The notes beneath the pieces were generated by a model. That model was not told where the DNA came from. It ran no database searches and was given only the letters and a program-made list of their open reading frames with translations. The position numbers and the translations under genes are program-made. From positions 1,104,094 to 1,168,093 of the forward strand of contig NZ_BMDO01000001.1 in NCBI RefSeq assembly GCF_014635825.1: a stretch of 64,000 nt of DNA, read 5' to 3'. The DNA comes from Mucilaginibacter galii (GTDB taxonomy: Bacteria; Bacteroidota; Bacteroidia; Sphingobacteriales; Sphingobacteriaceae). Positions 44,687 through 52,648 of the stretch are shown here, one piece after another (position 1 is the first letter of the stretch; every line of letters begins with the position of its first letter).

Positions 44687-46063
44687 TTAAGGCTTAACTT
44701 GAGCAGTTTGCTGTGTGTTTATCCATGGCTTTAATTCGGCACATGTGGTAAATTCAGGGTCTAAACGCACAAAAGTGCTTTTCCTTTTCTTTTCAAACCA
44801 TTCGCTTACCGTGCGGTTCACTTTATCGGCTTGGGCTACTTCTTTTAGCTTTGGTAAATCTTGCGCCAAATTGGCCTTATGTGCATCCGTTACCGAGCGC
44901 AGGTACAAGATCTTGTAAGTTTGTTTACCATCCTGAGCGGTAAATAACTGTGGTTTTGAAATACCATTCACTTTCATGGTATCAACAATTAAAGCCACCT
45001 GCGGGTCTAATTTGTTGGTAGGGATCAGCGTTGAACGCGATTGTACTTCTTCGGCATTCAGTATCATACCGCCATTATATTTGGTTTCTCTATCATCAGA
45101 GTAAACCGATGCAGCGGTAGAAAAATCAATTTGCTTGTTTTTGGTAATGAGGTCATAAACGCTATCGGCTTTAGCCTTAATACGTGTTAAACTACCCGGT
45201 GTAATTACCGGAATAACCAATACGTGACGGGCGTGAACCTGCTCACCACGGCGCTCTATTACCTGTAAAAAGTGAAAGCCAAACTCGGTTTCAAACACGG
45301 GAGAGATTTCGCCTGCTTTTAATTTAAACGCGGTTGCGGTAAACTCTTTAGCCATAGTACTACGGTCAAAAAAGCCTAAATCTCCCCCATCCATAGCCGA
45401 ACCCGGATCTTGCGAATAGATCCGTGCGATGTTACCAAAATCTTCACCGTTCTTTACACGGGTACGTAAACCTTCGGCTTTGTCTTTGTAAAACTGCTTT
45501 TCGTCTTTATTCAGTTTCGGTTGAAAAACGATCTCTCCAACCTCTACCTCTTTGTTGTAAGATGGTAAGCTGTCTTTAGGGATATGGCTGTAAAAGCGCT
45601 GAACTTCCTGCGGGGTAACACTCACTTTTTCGGTGATCTTTCCCTGCATCTTTTCTGCAATCATTTGCTCCTTGATGTCGGGGCGTATCTCATCTTTATA
45701 CTGGATGGTAGAACGACCCAAGAACTGCTCCAGGCGGTCTTGTCCGCCGGCACGTTGTATCATACCGCGCATACGGCGGTCAATATTAGCATCTACATCA
45801 TCCTCGGTTACGGTAACACTATCAATTACCGCTTGCTGTGCCAGTAATTTTTGGGTTAACAAACGACTTAAAATAGCACACTTAATATCAGGATTAGCCG
45901 CACCGCCCTGTGCCAGGTAGTTGGCATACTGTAACTCTATATCCGATTTTAAAATAATGCTTCCGCCTACCACGCCCGCCACCTTATCTAAAGTGCTGCG
46001 TTGTGCCTGGGCAAAACCAAAAGTTAATAAACTACTAAAAAAAACAACTATAAACTTTCTCAT
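44687..46063 (-). CDS. SurA-like periplasmic peptidyl-prolyl isomerase
   Basis: A 458-residue exported parvulin-type foldase from ATG 46063 (MRKFIVVFFSSLLTFGFAQAQ); the longer frame to 46180 adds a non-signal 39-residue lead. N-terminal SurA-like domain (KVAGVVGGSIILKSDIELQY), then a parvulin domain with ARIYSQDPGSAMDGGDLGFF, FKLKAGEISPVFETEFGFHF and VHARHVLVIPV, and a second, degenerate one with GGMILNAEEVQ. It helps outer-membrane proteins fold. It is operonic with moxR. A second, similar foldase gene is normal in Bacteroidota but is not in this window. Confidence 0.9.
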   Translation of the reverse strand: MRKFIVVFFSSLLTFGFAQAQRSTLDKVAGVVGGSIILKSDIELQYANYLAQGGAANPDIKCAILSRLLTQKLLAQQAVIDSVTVTEDDVDANIDRRMRGMIQRAGGQDRLEQFLGRSTIQYKDEIRPDIKEQMIAEKMQGKITEKVSVTPQEVQRFYSHIPKDSLPSYNKEVEVGEIVFQPKLNKDEKQFYKDKAEGLRTRVKNGEDFGNIARIYSQDPGSAMDGGDLGFFDRSTMAKEFTATAFKLKAGEISPVFETEFGFHFLQVIERRGEQVHARHVLVIPVITPGSLTRIKAKADSVYDLITKNKQIDFSTAASVYSDDRETKYNGGMILNAEEVQSRSTLIPTNKLDPQVALIVDTMKVNGISKPQLFTAQDGKQTYKILYLRSVTDAHKANLAQDLPKLKEVAQADKVNRTVSEWFEKKRKSTFVRLDPEFTTCAELKPWINTQQTAQVKP

Positions 46064-46222
46064 GTACCATTTAATTGCGCACTGCCGTAAGTAAGCGCAG
46101 CGCCACTGAAATAAACCTCCGAATTTCGCAAAATTTCCCGACTTCGGCGGCATTAATATGTCATTATATACCTGTGGCATAATAATATGCGAATATGCCC
46201 ATAAACCCTCACTTGCTTTAGC

Positions 46223-46230
46223 TAATTTTG
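46223..46230 (+). promoter_or_regulatory. -7 box deciding the start of the 46246 gene
   Basis: TAATTTTG is an exact TAnnTTTG match. A TTG start at 46228 would overlap this box, so the GTG at 46246 is the better start, with a leader of about 10 bases. Confidence 0.5.
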
Positions 46231-46245
46231 TTAAAATTTGTTAAA

Positions 46246-46785
46246 GTGAAATTGGATACGCCGCTTAACCAGCTACAGTACTTTTTACCCGATGATCTGT
46301 TTTTGCTCCGGGCCGACCGCGACGCTTACCGCAATCCTATTGCGCAGCCATCAGAGCCGCTTGCCCCAATAGAAACACCCACAATAATTGATGAAACGCC
46401 TGTAATAACGTTTAAGTACTTAGGCGATAATCAAAAAAACTTTTTGGTGCTAACGCATTACACTGCCGATGAATTTATTGCCGAGGCACACTTAAACGCT
46501 TTAATAAGCACCGTTACCCGCATTAACTACTCACTGCAAGATCTGGCCATTGTAAACCTGGCTCATACCCAGGCAGCAAACTGGGAGCAGTTATCGCAAT
46601 TTTTCAAGCCACAAAAGCTTTTAATTTTAGGCAGCAAAGCCTTGCCCTCAAATTTGCCGGCGCTTGTATTGAACGAAACCGACCAGGCCGATAACTGCCA
46701 GGCCCTTTACACCTTTGCCTTTGAGGAAATGATGGGTAATAAAGAAAACACCAAAGCCTTTTGGAACCAAATCAAAACTTTTTAA
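46246..46785 (+). CDS. Conserved hypothetical protein, GTG start
   Basis: A soluble protein of about 179 residues from GTG 46246; no ATG start exists near the N-terminus. Its core FLVLTHYTADEFIAEAHLNA, LQDLAIVNLAHTQAANWEQL and QKLLILGSKALPSNLPALVL alternates beta strands and helices in a Rossmann-like pattern, with the conserved-looking end EEMMGNKENTKAFWNQIKTF. I do not recognise a family; a distant link to DNA polymerase III psi-type folds is only a guess. Two bases after its stop begins rdgB, so the two are cotranscribed and perhaps functionally linked. Confidence 0.7.
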   Translation: MKLDTPLNQLQYFLPDDLFLLRADRDAYRNPIAQPSEPLAPIETPTIIDETPVITFKYLGDNQKNFLVLTHYTADEFIAEAHLNALISTVTRINYSLQDLAIVNLAHTQAANWEQLSQFFKPQKLLILGSKALPSNLPALVLNETDQADNCQALYTFAFEEMMGNKENTKAFWNQIKTF

Positions 46786-46787
46786 CA

Positions 46788-47375
46788 ATGCCCGCTACCT
46801 TAGTTTTTGCCACTAATAACCAACATAAGCTTGAAGAAGTAGCCGCTAAAACCGGCAATCAGCTGCAATTGCTCAGCCTTACCGATATTAATTGCACCGA
46901 TGATATTGCCGAAACCGGTACTACCTTCCGTGAAAATGCCTCTATAAAAAGTCACTACATTTTTAACAAGTACAACCTCAATTGCTTTGGCGACGACAGC
47001 GGACTGGAAGTTGAAGCCCTGAACAATGAACCCGGCGTTTACTCGGCCCGTTATGCAGGCACTCATGGTAACCACGAGGCTAACATTAACAAAGTATTGC
47101 AAAACCTGCAAGGTCAAAGCAACCGTAAAGCAAGTTTTCGCACGGTAATCTCGCTGATGTGGAACGGTGAGGAACACTTTTTTGAAGGTACCGTCAATGG
47201 CACCATTCGTGAAGAAAAAGCCGGAACCGATGGCTTTGGCTACGACCCCATATTTGAGCCCGAAGGCTACAGCATTACCTTTGCCGAAATGACGATGGAA
47301 GAGAAGAATAGCATTAGCCACCGGGCTATAGCTATGGAAAAGCTGATCGCGTTTCTGAAGGAAAAGACGGTTTGA
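46788..47375 (+). CDS. rdgB: dITP/XTP pyrophosphatase (RdgB/HAM1)
   Basis: A 195-residue Ham1-type NTPase that clears dITP, ITP and XTP from the nucleotide pool. The start is ATG 46788 (MPATLVFATNNQHKLEEV), 2 bases after the previous stop; the longer TTG frame at 46761 is spurious. Family motifs: TNNQHKLEE, CFGDDSGLEVEALNNEPGVY, SARYAG and GTDGFGYDPIFEPEGYSITF. It is the last gene before the REP/RAYT cluster. Confidence 0.96.
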   Translation: MPATLVFATNNQHKLEEVAAKTGNQLQLLSLTDINCTDDIAETGTTFRENASIKSHYIFNKYNLNCFGDDSGLEVEALNNEPGVYSARYAGTHGNHEANINKVLQNLQGQSNRKASFRTVISLMWNGEEHFFEGTVNGTIREEKAGTDGFGYDPIFEPEGYSITFAEMTMEEKNSISHRAIAMEKLIAFLKEKTV

Positions 47376-47381
47376 TAAATG

Positions 47382-47437
47382 CCCGTTGAGGCGTCCACGC
47401 CTCAATGAATCCTGATGTAAGCGTCCACGCTTACGAA
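47382..47437 (+). repeat. Left 56-bp direct repeat (REP pair) of the RAYT unit
   Basis: Contains REP1 (TTGAGGCG-TCCA-CGCCTCAA, 47386-47405) and REP2 (GTAAGCG-TCCA-CGCTTAC, 47417-47434). The same 56-base arrangement recurs in the same orientation at 48149-48204 with five differences. The pair brackets the RAYT gene. Confidence 0.88.
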
Positions 47438-47450
47438 CTAATATTACTAC

Positions 47451-47497
47451 GTAAGCGTGGACGCTTACCTTAAAATGCGGCCAGGCGTGAACGCCTG
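47451..47497. repeat. REP3 and REP4
   Basis: REP3 (GTAAGCG-TGGA-CGCTTAC, 47451-47468) is the reverse complement of REP2, so REP2-REP3 form a BIME-like pair. REP4 (CAGGCG-TGAA-CGCCTG, 47482-47497) shares the GCG-TnnA-CGC core with a different outer stem. Both lie between rdgB and the RAYT start. Confidence 0.88.
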
Positions 47498-47556
47498 ACC
47501 GTGCGGAACGTACAGTATAAAAAATCAATACTGCCCATACGCTAAAAATAATCCAC

Positions 47557-48078
47557 ATGTCGCGCACTGCCTCTACTGATCAATTGTATTTCGTAACCCT
47601 TACCATTGTGGATTGGATAGACCTCTTTACCCGCCGTTTATACAGCGAATGTATCATAGAGAACCTTGCATATTGCCAACAGCATAAAAAGCTTAACATT
47701 TACGCTTATGTATTGATGACCAATCATCTGCATATGGTTGCCAATGTGGACGGAGGAACGTTAAGTGATGTATTGCGTGACTTTAAGACATTTTCTTCAA
47801 AACAGCTCTACCAACTTATTAGCACAAACGCGCAGGAAAGCCGCAAAGATTGGTTGCTAAAAGCTTTTGAGCGAGCTGGGAAACATAACCCGCAAAACAA
47901 ACAACATCAACTTTGGCAAAACGGCAACTATCCGGTATTACTGTATACACCAAACGTGATTCAACAAAAGATAGATTATATTCATAACAACCCGATAAAA
48001 GCTGGTTTTGTAGGCTCGGCACACGAATATTGGTATAGTAGTGCTAATGAGGAAAGTCCGCTTATAGTTATAGCTTAA
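47557..48078 (+). CDS. REP-associated tyrosine transposase (RAYT, Y1 HUH type)
   Basis: A 173-residue IS200/IS605-related single-strand transposase domesticated with REP palindromes (TnpA-REP). The HUH motif is in VLMTNHLHMVANVDGG (H-L-H), and the region DVLRDFKTFSSKQLYQ follows as in the family. The likely catalytic tyrosine is in IDYIHNNPIKAGFVGSAHEY, the YIxxNPxxAG motif. Flanking DNA holds eight REPs with a GCG-TnnA-CGC core, in two clusters, and a 56-bp direct repeat brackets the whole unit (47382-48204). The enzyme is expected to nick REP hairpins in single-stranded DNA and spread or maintain them. Confidence 0.95.
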   Translation: MSRTASTDQLYFVTLTIVDWIDLFTRRLYSECIIENLAYCQQHKKLNIYAYVLMTNHLHMVANVDGGTLSDVLRDFKTFSSKQLYQLISTNAQESRKDWLLKAFERAGKHNPQNKQHQLWQNGNYPVLLYTPNVIQQKIDYIHNNPIKAGFVGSAHEYWYSSANEESPLIVIA

Positions 48079-48084
48079 CAACTC

Positions 48085-48134
48085 GTAAGCGTAGACGCTT
48101 ACACCAAGATGTGATGAGGCGTGGACGCCTCATC
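48085..48134. repeat. REP5 and REP6
   Basis: REP5 (GTAAGCG-TAGA-CGCTTAC, 48085-48102) begins 7 bases after the RAYT stop, and REP6 (GATGAGGCG-TGGA-CGCCTCATC, 48113-48134) has a 9-bp stem. REP6 carries the complementary loop to REP1/REP7, so it pairs with REP7 as a BIME. Confidence 0.88.
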
Positions 48135-48148
48135 ATGCGCAGGCGTCG

Positions 48149-48204
48149 CCCATTGAGGCGTCCACGCCTCAATGTATTCTGGTGTAAGCGTCTACGCTTA
48201 CGAA
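48149..48204 (+). repeat. Right 56-bp direct repeat (REP pair) of the RAYT unit
   Basis: Contains REP7 (TTGAGGCG-TCCA-CGCCTCAA, 48153-48172), identical to REP1, and REP8 (GTAAGCG-TCTA-CGCTTAC, 48184-48201). It matches 47382-47437 except for five bases. It ends 8 bases from the OstA-like gene's stop. Confidence 0.88.
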
Positions 48205-48211
48205 GACCTGC

Positions 48212-50680
48212 TTACCTCGGTGTTTTCTTCGTCAGCGTATCGGTGATCACCTTTTCACGTTCTAATTTAACAGGCACGGTACTGCCCGGTGGTTGCAGTA
48301 TGGTTTTGTTTAGCGGTGGGCGGCTTAATCGTATTGAATCTGCTTTATTGGTGCCACCCGTTGAACTTGGTTGAATTACCCTGCGCAAAATAGAATCTGC
48401 CACGGTCACTTTCTTGCTTACAGAATCGACCGGAGCAGATTTTGTATCAGGAACAGTATTTTTACCTGAAGCCGGATTTTTGCCAGCTACCGGTTTACCT
48501 TTGGCGGGTGGTTTAGCGGCCTGCCGCGCTACGGCTTTAAACCTCGACGCCTGCGTAATAGCTTCTTTAGATACCGGGCGTTCCTTAGGTTTCCAGATGA
48601 ATCCTTTTAATATCTTATCATCATCCTTGGCTTTTTCTAATGGGATAATACGATCTTCTATCTTAGTATACTTCGTAAGGTTACTGATCTTGTTATCTTT
48701 TAAATTCACCCGGAAACGGCTGGCAATAGAGCGCAGCATCTGCGTTACCTTACCACTATCGCGGTTAAAATAAATAGATTCGGCATTACCGTCTACAAAC
48801 ATGCGATACAGTTTACTATCAGCAAAAAAGCCCCGCATCTTTTTACCGGCCACCTGGTTAAAGTGTGTGGAGTCTGTCCCTTCAATATTTACCGTAAAGG
48901 CATTGGGGTAAAGATCCATATTATCCAGCTTTTTGTTCTTCAATTGCAGCATAATGGTATCGCCCGAGAGCTGCGAACCCTGTGTCCAAAAAATGGGATT
49001 GATGTAGCAGCGCATGGTAGAGTCGGCATAACTGTAGAACATAGAATCGGCCTTGGCCTGCAAATCCGATTTGAAGATCTTGGCATTATGGTGCGCACTC
49101 AAAATACGGATGCGGGCGGTATCCTGCAGTTCTACCTTACGGGTAAGGTAAACCGAATCGGGCTTTACCACTTTGGGCGGCGCTATAGGTGCTGCTTTGG
49201 CCGTTGTTTCCTTACCGGGTATCGCCTTTTCTGTCTTACCCTTTTCCGTACCCGCTTTAGCTAATGCAGCTTTAGTGGTATCGGTTTTTCCCTTGACGGG
49301 GGTTGTGGCAATGGCTTGCTTCTTCGTGGTATCGGGCAGTTTGGGTGCACCAAATAAGTCGGGATGCAAAAAGCTCATATCCATTTTAATACCCGCCGGG
49401 GGCATCAGGATCAAATTTTTAGCAGTTGATAGTTTTAAAGGCACTTTTTTGATAACCGGCTTAACAGAATCTTTTAAAGAAGTATCTCTGATACCGGCCA
49501 GCCGCATTTTTTCCTGCATTTCCTTCAATACCTTGTAGGTCACAATTTGCGTTTCCAGGGTATCGGCACCCCAATAAATAGTATCGCGTTTAATTTTAGG
49601 CGCTGGCTTGGCAGCTAAAGAATCCGCTATTGGTATGTCCGCAGTTTTGGCTGGCGTGCTTTGTTTAACAGGAATAGTATTAGGTACCGGCTTGCGGGCA
49701 GCCCTTGTTTTATCTGATTTAGATTTTAAAGGCGGTGCTTTAACCACCGTATCTTTCTTTGTGGTGTCGCGCTGTTCGGTTACCATAATTACGTAGGGGT
49801 TCTGCGTTACTACCGCCCGCTCATCTTTCCGGTAATACTCGCCCAAATCGCCTTTGATGGTTACTTTTTGCTCCTCATCGTCAAACGTCACATTTTTCAC
49901 GGCACGACCATAACCCCTAATGCGGTCATAAAATAAGCTATCGCCTTTGAGCGATTTTGTTTTTTGCGAATACCTGTTTCTTTTCCCAAAAAAGGCTTGC
50001 TCGTTGACGGTATTATACCGGCCGTTTTCGGTATAAAGGGTATCCTTATCCTTGCCATAAATATTTGTAGGACCAAAAAAGTAAGCTATGCGTGTAGCCG
50101 AGCTGTATTTCAAGGTATCGGTTTTAATGGTGGCATCAACCGTGGTAAGCACTACATTGTATCTAAAAAAGGCATCCCGGCCCGGCGAGTTGGCAAAATA
50201 ATATCCGTTTTGACTAACCAGTGTATTGTCTTTATTAACCAGCTTGCCCCCGCCGGTATAAGTGCCTATACGGAGGGCGGTATTATACGTTAAATAGTTG
50301 GTGGTAAGGGTGGCATCCCGATCAATCATCCTTACATTATCGGTTAGTAAGGCAACGTGCGAATTTCCGTTATAGTAAAGCTTGTCAGAATAAACATCAA
50401 GCGTGTCGCTCTGGCTAATGTGTACGTGACCAAAAGCATCGAAAGAATTTCGTGATTTGTAGAAGTAAGCACTATCGGCACGTAAAGTAGTGGTTTCCTG
50501 CCTGAATACGCCGTTATAAACTTTGAACACATCCTCACCGTTCGCATCTTTATTACCGCGCGAATAAGTAGAACTCACAATGGTAACAATAGATTTTGCA
50601 GGCCTGCGCACCGGTTTAACCTGCGCCACGGCAGCAACAGATAAAAGTAACAGGATGTAGGTAAAGAGATATTTTCTCAC
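48212..50680 (-). CDS. OstA/LptA-like outer-membrane lipopolysaccharide-transport protein
   Basis: An 822-residue exported protein (signal MRKYLFTYILLLLSVAAVAQ) with OstA-like LptA-type beta-jellyroll repeats at the front: EDVFKVYNGVFRQETTTLRA, DSAYFYKSRNSFDAFGHVHI, DTLDVYSDKLYYNGNSHVAL, and GRYNTVNEQAFFGKRNRYSQ. These repeats resemble bridges that carry lipopolysaccharide between membranes. A low-complexity Lys/Thr/Pro/Ala-rich linker (about 290-520) separates a further OstA-like block (about 560-690) from a Pro/Lys/Ala-rich tail. It is divergent from tilS. Homologues are universal in this phylum, but the transport role here is family inference. Confidence 0.88.
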   Translation of the reverse strand: MRKYLFTYILLLLSVAAVAQVKPVRRPAKSIVTIVSSTYSRGNKDANGEDVFKVYNGVFRQETTTLRADSAYFYKSRNSFDAFGHVHISQSDTLDVYSDKLYYNGNSHVALLTDNVRMIDRDATLTTNYLTYNTALRIGTYTGGGKLVNKDNTLVSQNGYYFANSPGRDAFFRYNVVLTTVDATIKTDTLKYSSATRIAYFFGPTNIYGKDKDTLYTENGRYNTVNEQAFFGKRNRYSQKTKSLKGDSLFYDRIRGYGRAVKNVTFDDEEQKVTIKGDLGEYYRKDERAVVTQNPYVIMVTEQRDTTKKDTVVKAPPLKSKSDKTRAARKPVPNTIPVKQSTPAKTADIPIADSLAAKPAPKIKRDTIYWGADTLETQIVTYKVLKEMQEKMRLAGIRDTSLKDSVKPVIKKVPLKLSTAKNLILMPPAGIKMDMSFLHPDLFGAPKLPDTTKKQAIATTPVKGKTDTTKAALAKAGTEKGKTEKAIPGKETTAKAAPIAPPKVVKPDSVYLTRKVELQDTARIRILSAHHNAKIFKSDLQAKADSMFYSYADSTMRCYINPIFWTQGSQLSGDTIMLQLKNKKLDNMDLYPNAFTVNIEGTDSTHFNQVAGKKMRGFFADSKLYRMFVDGNAESIYFNRDSGKVTQMLRSIASRFRVNLKDNKISNLTKYTKIEDRIIPLEKAKDDDKILKGFIWKPKERPVSKEAITQASRFKAVARQAAKPPAKGKPVAGKNPASGKNTVPDTKSAPVDSVSKKVTVADSILRRVIQPSSTGGTNKADSIRLSRPPLNKTILQPPGSTVPVKLEREKVITDTLTKKTPR

Positions 50681-50730
50681 GCTGCAAAATTAGTTGTTTG
50701 GTTGCGGTTATTAAATTAATAATTTTGACC

Positions 50731-52065
50731 ATGTTGCCGGTCGAACGTTTTACCGCCTTTATTAAGCAAAACCAGCTGTTTACGCCTCAAGAGCAGGTAT
50801 TGGCAGCGGTGAGCGGTGGCATGGACTCGGTTTTAATGGTTCATTTGCTAAAAGCAGCCGGTTATAACTTTGCCATAGCGCATTGCAATTTTCAGTTGCG
50901 CAGCACCGAAGCCATTGCCGATCAGGAGTTTTGCCGCCAATTGGCCCAACAGTTGCAAGTACCTTTTTACACTACAGACTTTGATACTGCCGGCTTTGCC
51001 CGTGAGCAGAAAGTTTCCATACAAATGGCCGCCCGTGAGCTGCGCTACCGGTGGTTTAAGCAACTGAGCCAACAGCACCAATACACCGCCGTTGCGCTGG
51101 CACACCACCAAAACGACACAATTGAAACTATATTGTTAAACCTTACGCGCGGCACGGGTATTGCTGGTTTGCATGGCATATTATCTAAAAACAACCTATG
51201 GGTACGCCCGCTAATGTTTATAACAAGAGCTGAAATTGAAGGCTTAATTGTGCAGCACCAATTGGCTTATGTGGAGGATAGCTCTAACGCATCTACCAAA
51301 TATGCTCGCAACAAACTCAGGCACGAGGTTGTTCCAAAACTTAAGGAACTTAACCCCAACCTGGAGCAAACCTTTGAGCGCAACCTCCATCATTTTCGCG
51401 AACTGGAGCTGCTGCTGCAACAGCAATTGGCAATGGTTAAAAAGGACCTTTGGGTTGTGCAGGACAACGAAGTGCACTTGCCTTTAGCAGGCCTGCGTAA
51501 TCTTTACCCTCAACGTTTGCTTTTAGTGGGTTTATTGAAAGAGTATGGCTTTAATGAAACCAGTATTGACGGCCTCATCGCATCTTTAAATAAACACAGC
51601 GGGCGCGTTTTTGAATCGCTAACCCATACTTTACTGCTTGATCGGGATAAGTTAATCCTGAAACCCAAAGCGCCTAATAGCCCCGAGCCTGTACAGATCT
51701 ATGAAACGGATGAGTTGGTAAACTTCGGCAACCATAAATTAAAAATAGTACCTACCAACGAGCTTAACCACGCGTATGCTAATGCTAACCAAGCCATTAC
51801 CGATGCCGGTTTGTTAATATACCCCTTAATGCTGCGCACCTGGCAGCAGGGCGATTATTTTGTACCGCTGGGTATGAATACCCGCAAAAAACTGAGTGAT
51901 TTTTTCATCAATCAAAAAATACAGCTTCACCAAAAAACGCAGATTCCGTTGCTGGTAAATGGCAACGGTGAAGTAATTTGGATTGCCGGATACCGCTTAA
52001 GCAACCGTTATAAATTGACACCGCAAACCAAAAAAGTTACTATCTTCGAACTATTAAAGCCATGA
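50731..52065 (+). CDS. tilS: tRNA(Ile)-lysidine synthetase
   Basis: A 444-residue TilS that changes cytidine 34 of tRNA-Ile2 to lysidine with ATP and lysine. The start ATG 50731 (MLPVERFTAFIKQNQLFTPQ) gives the usual length; the frame extends to TTG 50698 with an odd lead. PP-loop motif AVSGGMDSVLMVHLL, AIAHCNFQLRSTEAIADQEF, LAHHQNDTIETILLNLTRGT, EDSSNASTKYARNKLRHEV. The C-terminal TilS domain holds LRTWQQGDYFVPLG and KKLSDFFINQKI. Its stop overlaps the next gene's ATG (ATGA). Confidence 0.97.
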   Translation: MLPVERFTAFIKQNQLFTPQEQVLAAVSGGMDSVLMVHLLKAAGYNFAIAHCNFQLRSTEAIADQEFCRQLAQQLQVPFYTTDFDTAGFAREQKVSIQMAARELRYRWFKQLSQQHQYTAVALAHHQNDTIETILLNLTRGTGIAGLHGILSKNNLWVRPLMFITRAEIEGLIVQHQLAYVEDSSNASTKYARNKLRHEVVPKLKELNPNLEQTFERNLHHFRELELLLQQQLAMVKKDLWVVQDNEVHLPLAGLRNLYPQRLLLVGLLKEYGFNETSIDGLIASLNKHSGRVFESLTHTLLLDRDKLILKPKAPNSPEPVQIYETDELVNFGNHKLKIVPTNELNHAYANANQAITDAGLLIYPLMLRTWQQGDYFVPLGMNTRKKLSDFFINQKIQLHQKTQIPLLVNGNGEVIWIAGYRLSNRYKLTPQTKKVTIFELLKP

Positions 52066-52571
52066 CAGCTACCAAACCGGTTTTTATAGAAAAGCAGTAC
52101 CTCGGCCGCGAGTGGATTCCCGTAACCATAAGGCTGGTGCTGGCTATGCTTTGCTTTGCCGTTTTCTTTTTTACCGATGATAATGAGCGCAATGCCGACC
52201 TGCTGGTAGTAGTGGGCTTTGCTATAGTGATCATCTCTATCATCCTGGGTTTTGTAGTACATTTTAGCACCCAGGTACAAAATCAAAGCATTATTTTAAA
52301 TGGCTTATGGACCACTAAACTGGTTAAAATAGACCTGAACAGCATTGTTAAGGTAGAAAAAGGCACTTATAGCCGCTATTTATTCAACAACCCTGTTTAT
52401 AATCTGCACAGCAAGGGCACCATTCGCTTTTATACCGCCGGTAACGATGCCATTCACCTTACCGACCGTGATGGGCTGGTTTACATTATAGGTTCGCAGC
52501 ACTGCAACGAGTTGCTGAGGGCTATACAAAGCGAGACCCCTCCCAACCCTCCCCGAGGGGGAGGGCTTTAG
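52062..52571 (+). CDS. PH-like membrane protein; C-terminus encoded by a repeat
   Basis: A 169-residue protein with two membrane helices near the N-terminus (LVLAMLCFAVFFFTD, VVVGFAIVIISIILGFVV), then a beta-rich domain with QVQNQSIILNGLWTTKLVKI and NSIVKVEKGTYSRYLFNN, resembling bacterial PH-like domains. It starts in the tilS stop codon (ATGA). Its last 13 residues (SETPPNPPRGGGL) are read from a CCCTCCC palindrome starting at 52536, so the original C-terminus has been replaced or extended by repeat DNA. Function unknown. Confidence 0.82.
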   Translation: MTATKPVFIEKQYLGREWIPVTIRLVLAMLCFAVFFFTDDNERNADLLVVVGFAIVIISIILGFVVHFSTQVQNQSIILNGLWTTKLVKIDLNSIVKVEKGTYSRYLFNNPVYNLHSKGTIRFYTAGNDAIHLTDRDGLVYIIGSQHCNELLRAIQSETPPNPPRGGGL

Positions 52572-52628
52572 AATCCTGTTTGCTCAATATGTTCAAAGTC
52601 CTCCTCTTTGGGGAGGGTTGGGAGGGGT
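52536..52628. repeat. CCCTCCC-type palindromic element
   Basis: A perfect 19-base inverted repeat, ACCCCTCCCAACCCTCCCC (52536-52554) and its complement at 52610-52628, with an inner CCCTCCCC/GGGGGAGGG hairpin. The same words occur at 62116-62224 and, in tandem, at 63328-63893. The left end provides the last codons and stop of the PH-like gene. Confidence 0.85.
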
Positions 52629-52648
52629 AAATCTTAATACTTTTAAGC

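Noticed and set aside
47382..48204. CRISPR-like array at the REP clusters
   Set aside because: Palindromes vary in stem and spacing and flank a Y1 transposase; they are REPs.
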